Below, piece after piece: positions 54,449-61,327 of a stretch of DNA of 64,000 nt (position 1 is the stretch's first letter; each line of letters begins with the position of its first letter). Under the pieces are notes generated by a model. That model worked only from the letters and a program-made list of their open reading frames with translations, did no database searches and was not told the DNA's origin. Made by a program: the position numbers and the translations under genes. The stretch is from positions 43,041 through 107,040 of the forward strand of contig JAOKVV010000004.1 of the NCBI GenBank assembly GCA_028336925.1. Reading direction: 5' to 3'. This DNA comes from Vicingaceae bacterium. Lineage in GTDB: Bacteria > Bacteroidota > Bacteroidia > Flavobacteriales_E > Vicingaceae.

Positions 54449-56173
54449 TTAACGAAGAAGTGTTAAAGTTCCCTTTCGATTATATTTTCCGGAAATCAAG
54501 TACACATAAGTACCCGACTGAACATCTGCTCCTTTATATTCTCCATTCCACTCAAAATAACAGTCATTTGATTCAAATAGCAATTCGCCCCATCGATTGA
54601 AAATCAATATTTTTATGTCAAATGGTGTATTAAAAGTCAATTTAAATTCATCGTTTACGCCGTCTCTGTTTGGTGTAAACACATTAGGAACAAATAGATC
54701 ACCACCATCAGCTGACACTGTAATTAATTTCACTTCCTTGCTCTCACAACCATTAGTTCCGATCACTCTTAATGTTACTTGATAAGTTCCAGGTAAAAAT
54801 GTGTGAATTGGATTCTGTTGAGAAGAGGTATTACCATCTCCGAAGTCCCAAGAATATTGATTGGTTGCATTACCATTGGCTGTAAAAGTAAATTTCAAAC
54901 TGTTGATCGGATCGCTAGTAAATGTAAAATCAGCATTAACCTTAATCACATTTACAGTAGCGTCTACTATAGTATCGCAACCACTCGGATTAGGCTTTAT
55001 ATATCTAATGGTAGTAGCATTTGAGATGGAAAGCCCATTTACAATTACAGCTTCTCCATCACAGATAGTATACGACTCTGTAATTATAATCGGACTATTT
55101 ACAGCTATAGTAATAGTATGAATACTGTCACATCCACCGGATAAAACGGTAGTGTCTGCATAAACACCCGAAGTAGAAATTATTTGTCCGTTAAAATTAT
55201 AAGTCTCCCCTTGGCATAAATCAATGTTTGCTGCCGTATTTATGGCTCCATTAATAGTAAGAATAGTGGTTAGTAAGGTATCACAGCCACCTGTAGTGCT
55301 GCTGATCGTATCCAAATAGGTTCCTGCAACAAACTGATATGCGCCCTGTAAAAAAACTGAATCACCCTGACAAATAGAAATCGCAGCACTTTTTTGTTTA
55401 AAGTTATCGACATTAACAGTATATACAACAATGCTATCACACTTATTAAATGCAGGAAGTGTATCCCTATAAGTTCCCGATTGTTTTACATACCTTCCAT
55501 TTATGAGCACACTATCACCTTGGCAAAATGACAAATTAATAGTTTGTTGTGTATTAAAAGGATTAAAACTATTCCCTCCGCTCAAACAACTAACTGAGCT
55601 AACGGTCCATCCCAGCACGTTTACCGAAGAAGACGATGGCCATGAGTTATTAGAAAACCCATTAGTAGATGTATAACGAATACAGTTATCACTATTCCTA
55701 GTTATTTTATTTTTAAATAACCCCTTAGAGGTACCATCTATTTTAGGAGCTACATCAATTCCAAAACAATTAATCATATCTACAAACTGCGAGCTCATAT
55801 GATTAGTCGCGGCCGGCCCTATAGTAATTGCAACACCGTCATTATCATTAGTTCCAGCAGTAATATTTGTCAAAACAATTGTATTTGAGCAAGGCATGGT
55901 AAAATCAGAAGGATTATTGGCTATGGTTATGGTTTGATTGGAAGCCAAACTGCCTGATAGCTGCTCACTCGCAACAAAGGTTGATGTCCCATTTGTAAAA
56001 TAATGAAAATAATAATTCGAGAGGTTAATGGAGCGAGAGGTCGGATTATAAACTTTAATCGCAAATCCTGAACCAGAACTCCAGTCGACAAATTCGGTGA
56101 TTATTAAATCATTTAATTGGGCTTTCAGCGTTACTGAAAAGAATAGTAGAAAAGATAAAAGTAGTTTGCTCAA
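54449..56173 (-). CDS. Large secreted protein with lamin-tail-like and PKD domains and type B T9SS C-terminus
   Basis: A 574-residue exported protein. It starts at TTG (56173); no ATG precedes the signal peptide SKLLLSFLLFFSVTLKAQ. A lamin-tail-like domain (about 20-160) is followed by four repeats of 50-60 residues, each with a C-x-G-[DE]-x-[VY] start and a CD[ST]I end (FCQGDSVLINGRYV, ICQGDSVFLQGAY, LCQGETYNFNG, ICDGEAVIVNG). A PKD domain (about 395-480) and a gliding-motility-associated/CHU C-terminal domain (VPNVFTPNRDGVNDEF, FNRWGELLFES) finish the chain. The type B signal means export by T9SS. It is likely an adhesin; the role is inferred. Confidence 0.87.
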   Translation of the reverse strand: MSKLLLSFLLFFSVTLKAQLNDLIITEFVDWSSGSGFAIKVYNPTSRSINLSNYYFHYFTNGTSTFVASEQLSGSLASNQTITIANNPSDFTMPCSNTIVLTNITAGTNDNDGVAITIGPAATNHMSSQFVDMINCFGIDVAPKIDGTSKGLFKNKITRNSDNCIRYTSTNGFSNNSWPSSSSVNVLGWTVSSVSCLSGGNSFNPFNTQQTINLSFCQGDSVLINGRYVKQSGTYRDTLPAFNKCDSIVVYTVNVDNFKQKSAAISICQGDSVFLQGAYQFVAGTYLDTISSTTGGCDTLLTTILTINGAINTAANIDLCQGETYNFNGQIISTSGVYADTTVLSGGCDSIHTITIAVNSPIIITESYTICDGEAVIVNGLSISNATTIRYIKPNPSGCDTIVDATVNVIKVNADFTFTSDPINSLKFTFTANGNATNQYSWDFGDGNTSSQQNPIHTFLPGTYQVTLRVIGTNGCESKEVKLITVSADGGDLFVPNVFTPNRDGVNDEFKLTFNTPFDIKILIFNRWGELLFESNDCYFEWNGEYKGADVQSGTYVYLISGKYNRKGTLTLLR

Positions 56174-56196
56174 ACCTTAATTAATTTATTTAAGTA

Positions 56197-56204
56197 CAAA
56201 AGTA
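56197..56204 (-). promoter_or_regulatory. Promoter -7 element for the type B T9SS cargo gene
   Basis: TACTTTTG on the minus strand is an exact TAnnTTTG match, 23 bases upstream of the TTG start at 56173, supporting that start. Confidence 0.6.
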
Positions 56205-56310
56205 AGACTACATTCGTTAAGGTAATATAAAAAATGCATTATTTATCAGCTCTTTAAAATTAAAATTAAAAAATTACGTACGTATTTATACATAATCAAA
56301 AAAAATGTTT

Positions 56311-56318
56311 TACATTTG
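56311..56318 (+). promoter_or_regulatory. Promoter -7 element of the candidate small RNA
   Basis: TACATTTG is an exact TAnnTTTG match. There is no coding region for 200 bases after it, but a hairpin begins 5 bases downstream. Confidence 0.6.
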
Positions 56319-56321
56319 AAT

Positions 56322-56416
56322 TGTAATCAGGAATGGTTACAGCCTTTCTAGAGGTTCATAATTCAGTAGTAGTTTTTTAGGGAATGGGAAAAGCGGATCG
56401 TAGATTCGCTTTTTCT
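56322..56416 (+). ncRNA. Candidate small RNA of about 95 nt with three hairpins
   Basis: Hairpin 1 is GTAATC (56323-56328) with GGTTAC (56335-56340) around an AGGAAT loop. Hairpin 2 is 56341-56346 with 56351-56356 around TCTA (two G-T pairs). A single-stranded middle of about 32 bases follows. Hairpin 3 is a terminator: 56389-56399 with 56403-56413, 11 bp with one G-T pair and a three-base loop, then a T-run. The unit lies in a 347-base gap and has its own promoter at 56311-56318. It might belong to a known Bacteroidota family such as Flavo-1 or 6S; I cannot confirm which. It could instead be the attenuated leader of the M13 peptidase gene. Confidence 0.6.
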
Positions 56417-56520
56417 ATTTTATGTAAAATCCTCTTTTTTCAACCTTCGATCACCTTTTAGGTAAAAAACATCATTTTCTTCTATCAAAAAGTTAAGTTT
56501 GTTCTCAAATTTAAATCACC

Positions 56521-58566
56521 ATGAAGAAAATATACTTACTACTTCCTGCAGCTTTTTTAATGGCGTGTGGGCAAGCTCCAAAAGAAGAGAGCGCAATAGA
56601 GGCTGCTATACCAAATGGCTTTGAACTTTCAAACTTAGATACTACCGCAGCTCCTTGCGATAACTTTTACCAATATGCAATAGGCGGATGGTTAAAGGAT
56701 AACCCAATCCCTTCGACTGAAAGCCGGTGGAGCAGTTTTAACGTAGTTACTGAAGGCAACAACACTCGACTAAGAGCTATCTTAGACGAATACTCAGCGT
56801 TAACTGACACAAAAAAAGGAACCAAAGAGCAACAAATTGGTGATTTCTACAAAAGTGCAATGGATACCACTAAGCTTACTGAGCTCGGTGCAACTCCAAT
56901 CACTCCATACATGGAGCAAATTGCTGCGGTAACATCAAAAGAAGAATTAATTCATTTGGCTGCTAATTTTAGCACAATGGGTGTAGGTTCAATGTTTGGA
57001 ATGTACATCGGGCAAGATGACAAAAACAGTGCAGCCTACATTACCCACATTTACCAAAATGGACTTACGTTACCTGATAGAGATTATTACTTAAAAACAG
57101 ACGAAAAGTCAAAAAGTATAAAAGCAGCTTACGATGAGCATATTCAAAAGATGTTTACACTTTTAGGTGATGATGAAGCAACAACTACAAAGAAGGCTGA
57201 AACGGTAATGAAAATTGAATCTGCTTTGGCTGAAATTTCGATGAGCCGAGTGGAAAGAAGAGATCCTGACAAAACATACAACAAGTTTACTTTTGCTGAT
57301 TTCAAAACCGAATTCAAGGGTATTGATTGGGATGGCTATATCGGAACGATGGGCTTATCGAATGTAGAAGATATCATTGTGGGACAACCTGAATTTATAA
57401 AAGGAGCCATATCATTTTTAGACGAATTCTCCATTGAAGAGTGGAAAACATACATGCAATGGCATTTAGTGGATAACATGGCTTCTTATTTAGGTGATAA
57501 TTTTGAGCAGCAAAACTTTAGCTTCTTCGCGACTACTTTAAGAGGTACTAAAGAAATGAAGCCAAGATGGAAAAGAGCTTTAGGTACTGTAAACGGTAGC
57601 TTAGGTGAATTATTAGGAAAGGCTTTTGTAGAGCGTCATTTCCCGGAAAAAAGCAAAGCTGAAGTAAGCCAAATGGTAGAGAATTTAAGAGCTGCTTTTA
57701 AAGTTAGAATTGAAAACCTGACCTGGATGGGAGATTCTACAAAAGAGAAAGCATTAGAAAAACTAGCTTCTTTTAATAAGAAAATTGGTTACCCAGATAA
57801 ATGGACAGACTACAGTAGCGTAGAAATCACTGATAACTTTGCGCAAAATATCATCAATGCACGAAAGTTTAACTTTCAGGATATGATAAGCAAATTAGGA
57901 AAGCCAGTAGATAAAGGCGAATGGTACATGAGCCCTCAAACGGTAAATGCTTACTACAGTTCTTCTCAAAATGAAATTGTATTCCCAGCAGGAATTTTAC
58001 AGCCTCCTTTTTATGATAAAGATGCAGATGCAGCGATTAATTATGGTGGAATTGGCGCTGTAATCGGACATGAATTTACACATGGTTTTGATGACCAAGG
58101 TAGCAAGTATGACTCAGAAGGAAACTTGAAAAACTGGTGGACAGAAGCAGATCGAGTTGCTTTTGATGAGCGCGCGAACAAAGTAGTAGAGCAGTTTAAT
58201 AACTTTGAAGCGTTAGATAGCGTATTTGTGAATGGTAAATTGACTCTAGGTGAAAATATTGCTGATTTGGGTGGTTTAATTTTAGCTTATCACGCTATGG
58301 AGAAATCATTTGAAGGCAAAGAAGCTCCAGGTAAAATAGATGGTTTTACGCAACAACAACGTTTCTTTTTAGGATGGGCTCAAGTATGGCACATGAACAT
58401 GACGGAAGAAGAGTTAAGAAACAGAATTATTACTGATCCTCATTCTCCAGGCGAGTACAGAGTAAGAGGTCCATTAGCGAATCTTACTGAATTTAGTGAG
58501 GCATTTGGTTGTGAAGCTAACAGCCCAATGGTAGCGCCAGATTCTACTAAAGCAGTTATTTGGTAA
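56521..58566 (+). CDS. M13-family (neprilysin/PepO-like) zinc metallopeptidase lipoprotein
   Basis: A 681-residue lipoprotein (lipobox FLMAC, C16). The zinc motif HEFTH is at 517-521 in VIGHEFTHGFDDQG, and the third ligand is E578 in ENIADLGG, with the NAYYSSSQNEIVFPAGIL substrate segment before it. Both M13 domains are complete. It probably degrades peptides in the periplasm or at the outer membrane. The 347-base upstream gap contains the candidate small RNA, whose terminator would block or attenuate any transcript from that promoter; another promoter between 56417 and 56520 is not obvious. It ends with a strong terminator. Confidence 0.94.
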   Translation: MKKIYLLLPAAFLMACGQAPKEESAIEAAIPNGFELSNLDTTAAPCDNFYQYAIGGWLKDNPIPSTESRWSSFNVVTEGNNTRLRAILDEYSALTDTKKGTKEQQIGDFYKSAMDTTKLTELGATPITPYMEQIAAVTSKEELIHLAANFSTMGVGSMFGMYIGQDDKNSAAYITHIYQNGLTLPDRDYYLKTDEKSKSIKAAYDEHIQKMFTLLGDDEATTTKKAETVMKIESALAEISMSRVERRDPDKTYNKFTFADFKTEFKGIDWDGYIGTMGLSNVEDIIVGQPEFIKGAISFLDEFSIEEWKTYMQWHLVDNMASYLGDNFEQQNFSFFATTLRGTKEMKPRWKRALGTVNGSLGELLGKAFVERHFPEKSKAEVSQMVENLRAAFKVRIENLTWMGDSTKEKALEKLASFNKKIGYPDKWTDYSSVEITDNFAQNIINARKFNFQDMISKLGKPVDKGEWYMSPQTVNAYYSSSQNEIVFPAGILQPPFYDKDADAAINYGGIGAVIGHEFTHGFDDQGSKYDSEGNLKNWWTEADRVAFDERANKVVEQFNNFEALDSVFVNGKLTLGENIADLGGLILAYHAMEKSFEGKEAPGKIDGFTQQQRFFLGWAQVWHMNMTEEELRNRIITDPHSPGEYRVRGPLANLTEFSEAFGCEANSPMVAPDSTKAVIW

Positions 58567-58590
58567 CCCAAGCAATTGATTATAATTATC

Positions 58591-58626
58591 AACTCCTTTT
58601 CGATTCTTCGGAAAGGAGTTTTTTTT
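58591..58626 (+). terminator. Rho-independent terminator after the M13 peptidase gene
   Basis: AACTCCTTT (58591-58599) pairs perfectly with AAAGGAGTT (58612-58620), followed by a T-run to 58626. Confidence 0.9.
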
Positions 58627-58703
58627 GATTACAGAATAACTTAATGATGACAAACCCACCTTTTAATTACAGACTATATCTATCAAAAAAGTAAATTCGC
58701 CAA

Positions 58704-59492
58704 ATGAATCAGCTGCATGCTATTTATCATTTTATCCGCCATTTAATAGTTTCTAATAAACGAGGACACGGTGTGCACTCCCCTTTTGTGTATCAATTTG
58801 TGAAAAACGTAATTGATAACCAAGCGCAATATTATATTTTTCAAGACATTGAATCATTACGTGCCAAATTATTATTAACCGATCAAGAAATCGCGGTAAC
58901 GGATTTAGGTGCTGCCTCAAGAACCACCAAAAAAAGCAAACGTAAAATTAATGCGATTGCCAAAAGTGCGCTAAAGCCCAAAAAACAAGCACAGCTATTA
59001 TTCCGCATAGCTAATTACTTTCGCCCAAAAAATAGCATTGAATTAGGAACCTCATTTGGCTTAAGCTCACTGTATTTATCTCAATGGAGTGCTAAAAATC
59101 AACTCACTACCATAGAGGGCTGTCCCAATATCGCAAAAGTGGCACAGCTCAATTTTGATAAACTCAATGTAAAAAATATTACTTCTTTGGTTGGTGATTT
59201 TAACCACCACCTCCCTACTCTTCTCAAGCAATTGAAGACCGTTGATTTAGTCTACTTTGATGGGAACCATAAGGAAGAAGCTACGCTAAACTATTTTGAG
59301 ACATGCGTTCCATTCTCTCATAACAATAGCGTATTTATCTTTGATGATATTTATTGGAGTAAAGGGATGACTAATGCTTGGAAAAAGATAAAAGCTGATT
59401 CACGGGTAACTTTAACCATCGATACTTATTACATTGGACTGGTATTTTTCAGAAAAGAACAACCAAAAGAAGATTTTACCGTTTATCATTAA
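58704..59492 (+). CDS. Class I SAM-dependent methyltransferase
   Basis: A 262-residue soluble protein with a helical N-terminal extension (GHGVHSPFVYQFV) typical of a Bacteroidota group, then a Rossmann methyltransferase core: SIELGTSFGLSSLYLS for SAM binding, LTTIEGCP with the acidic end of strand 2, VDLVYFDGNHKEE and FIFDDIYWSKGM. The pattern is close to O-methyltransferases of the catechol type, but the substrate is unknown. It is followed 50 bases later by the ATPase gene; no terminator lies between them. Confidence 0.86.
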   Translation: MNQLHAIYHFIRHLIVSNKRGHGVHSPFVYQFVKNVIDNQAQYYIFQDIESLRAKLLLTDQEIAVTDLGAASRTTKKSKRKINAIAKSALKPKKQAQLLFRIANYFRPKNSIELGTSFGLSSLYLSQWSAKNQLTTIEGCPNIAKVAQLNFDKLNVKNITSLVGDFNHHLPTLLKQLKTVDLVYFDGNHKEEATLNYFETCVPFSHNNSVFIFDDIYWSKGMTNAWKKIKADSRVTLTIDTYYIGLVFFRKEQPKEDFTVYH

Positions 59493-59542
59493 GTTGATTG
59501 AGATCGATTAGATTTCAATAAATTTGAATCAAATACCACGCT

Positions 59543-60250
59543 ATGGATCCAATTATTCAGATAAATAATCTCACCAGAAACTTCAAATTAGGTACAGAGC
59601 TGATTAAAGTTCTTAAAGGGCTAACTTTTGAGGTACAAAAAAATGAATATGTAGCATTAATGGGTCCATCGGGTTCCGGAAAGTCTACTTTAATGAACAT
59701 TATTGGGTGCTTGGATACTCCTACTGGTGGTGATTATATCTTAAACAACAAAAATGTAAGCAAGCTCACCGACAATGAATTGGCTGAGATTAGAAACAAA
59801 GAAATTGGTTTTGTATTTCAAACATTTAATCTACTTCCACGATCTACCGCTTTAGAAAATGTAGCATTACCGCTAATTTATGCTGGCAAAAACACTAAAG
59901 ATCGAAAAGAGATCGCCACAAATATGCTGACACAAGTTGGGCTAAGCGACCGATTAGACCACAAGCCCAACGAACTATCGGGAGGTCAGCGGCAGCGTGT
60001 GGCAGTGGCTAGAGCCATGGTTAATTCACCTTCTATTATATTGGCCGATGAGCCAACAGGGAATTTGGATACTAAAACATCTTATGAAATAATGGCCTTA
60101 TTTGATGATATTCACAAAAAAGGGAACACCATTATTTTGGTAACACATGAAGAGGATATTGCACAACATGCTCATCGAATTATTCGATTAAGAGATGGAG
60201 AAATAGAGTCGGATATCAAAAACGAAAACATTACTTTAGCGAGCCATTAA
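59543..60250 (+). CDS. LolD/MacB-type ABC transporter ATP-binding protein
   Basis: A 235-residue ATPase. Walker A is GPSGSGKS at 41-48, the Q-loop is [19 protein letters not shown], the signature is [14 protein letters not shown], Walker B is [12 protein letters not shown], and the switch histidine is in LVTHE. The [11 protein letters not shown] variant of the Q-loop region is characteristic of the LolD/MacB/FtsE group. No permease is adjacent; the candidate partners in this window are the permeases at 5170 and 10981, both without their own ATPase. Which it serves cannot be told from sequence. Confidence 0.93.
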   Translation: MDPIIQINNLTRNFKLGTELIKVLKGLTFEVQKNEYVALMGPSGSGKSTLMNIIGCLDTPTGGDYILNNKNVSKLTDNELAEIRNKEIGFVFQTFNLLPRSTALENVALPLIYAGKNTKDRKEIATNMLTQVGLSDRLDHKPNELSGGQRQRVAVARAMVNSPSIILADEPTGNLDTKTSYEIMALFDDIHKKGNTIILVTHEEDIAQHAHRIIRLRDGEIESDIKNENITLASH

Positions 60251-60295
60251 ACAAAGCCAACAAAAAGGTTGTTTGAAGTACTAAAGATTAATAAA

Positions 60296-60844
60296 ATGAA
60301 AGTTTACACGAAAAAAGGTGATAAAGGAATGACCTCACTAATCGGAGGCACACGTGTTCCAAAACACCATTTACGCATAGAATCATACGGTACTGTTGAC
60401 GAATTAAACTCCTACATTGGGGTAATCCGCGATCATAAAATTGGGGAACACCCAACAGCCATTTTAATAGAAATTCAAGATCGATTATTTACCATAGGCT
60501 CCTTGTTAGCGGCTGATCCAGAAGGTTCAAAAATGAAATTACCTGAATTATCTGCATCAGACATTGAGTTTTTAGAAAATGAAATCGACAAAATGGATGA
60601 AGAGCTTCCACCCATGCGAAACTTTGTTTTGCCTGGAGGAAACCAAGCCATTAGCTTTTGCCATGTAGCACGATGTGTTTGCAGAAGAGCAGAACGAATT
60701 ACGGTCCATTTGAGCGAAGAATCTCCTGTAGATAAAACCATTATGCAATACCTAAATCGACTTTCTGATTATCTCTTTGTTTTGTCACGATATCTGACGA
60801 AAAAAATGGGTGCGCCAGAAACTCCTTGGGTTCCTCGACAGTAA
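60296..60844 (+). CDS. PduO-type cob(I)alamin adenosyltransferase
   Basis: A 182-residue enzyme that adenosylates cob(I)alamin with ATP. The N-terminal ATP loop is TKKGDKGMTSLIGG; DELNSYIG and the helix CRRAERITVHLS follow, then the C-terminal DYLFVLSRYL of the family. The start is the ATG at 60296; a TTG at 60269 is in frame but would add nine residues not seen in the family. It suggests cobamide use by the cell, although no methylmalonyl-CoA mutase is in the window. It lies 45 bases after the ATPase gene. Confidence 0.93.
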   Translation: MKVYTKKGDKGMTSLIGGTRVPKHHLRIESYGTVDELNSYIGVIRDHKIGEHPTAILIEIQDRLFTIGSLLAADPEGSKMKLPELSASDIEFLENEIDKMDEELPPMRNFVLPGGNQAISFCHVARCVCRRAERITVHLSEESPVDKTIMQYLNRLSDYLFVLSRYLTKKMGAPETPWVPRQ

Positions 60845-60930
60845 AAAATGGCTTATAACCGCCTTATTTTATTGAAATTAAATAAATAGTAATGATTTTA
60901 AAAAAATGTAATTTTTAAGAACTAAAAAAT

Positions 60931-60938
60931 TACATTTG
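60931..60938 (+). promoter_or_regulatory. Promoter -7 element for the DUF2795 gene
   Basis: TACATTTG is an exact TAnnTTTG match, 23 bases before the ATG at 60962. Confidence 0.6.
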
Positions 60939-60961
60939 CAAAAATCAAAAATTAGAAGATT

Positions 60962-61183
60962 ATGTACTGGACGCTTGAACTTGCTTCGAATTTAGAAGAT
61001 GCTCCATGGCCTGCAACCAAGGATGAGTTAATTGACTTTGCCATTAGAACTGGTGCTCCACTAGAAGTGGTAGAGAACTTACAAGTATTGGAAGATGAAG
61101 GTGAGTCTTATGAAACCATTGAAGATATTTGGCCTGATTATCCGACTAAAGAAGATTTCTTCTTTAATGAGGATGAATATTGA
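60962..61183 (+). CDS. DUF2795 domain protein
   Basis: A 73-residue acidic protein of the DUF2795 family, well conserved in Bacteroidota. The opening MYWTLELASNLEDAPWPATKDELIDFAIRTGAP and the end WPDYPTKEDFFFNEDEY are characteristic. It is soluble and has no known function. It has its own promoter and a strong terminator, so it is a single-gene unit, and its short size with strong signals suggests high expression. Confidence 0.92.
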   Translation: MYWTLELASNLEDAPWPATKDELIDFAIRTGAPLEVVENLQVLEDEGESYETIEDIWPDYPTKEDFFFNEDEY

Positions 61184-61201
61184 TAAATTAAGAACATCTA
61201 T

Positions 61202-61237
61202 AACCCCGTTTTAATATACTTGAAACGGGGTTTTTTT
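61202..61237 (+). terminator. Rho-independent terminator after the DUF2795 gene
   Basis: AACCCCGTTT (61202-61211) pairs perfectly with AAACGGGGTT (61223-61232), followed by T7. Confidence 0.92.
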
Positions 61238-61285
61238 CTGGTTACATTAACCACTGATAACAAACAAAAAGCGCATTAATTTAAC

Positions 61286-61293
61286 TACTTTTG
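61286..61293 (+). promoter_or_regulatory. Promoter -7 element for secA
   Basis: TACTTTTG is an exact TAnnTTTG match, 34 bases before the secA ATG at 61328. Confidence 0.6.
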
Positions 61294-61327
61294 GAGGTAG
61301 ATTTTTTAAGAAGAAGAGAATATATAT

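Noticed and set aside
60845-60961. Possible riboswitch near the cobalamin adenosyltransferase
   Set aside because: The gap upstream of the adenosyltransferase is too short and has no B12-box-like sequence; the gap after it holds only the DUF2795 promoter.
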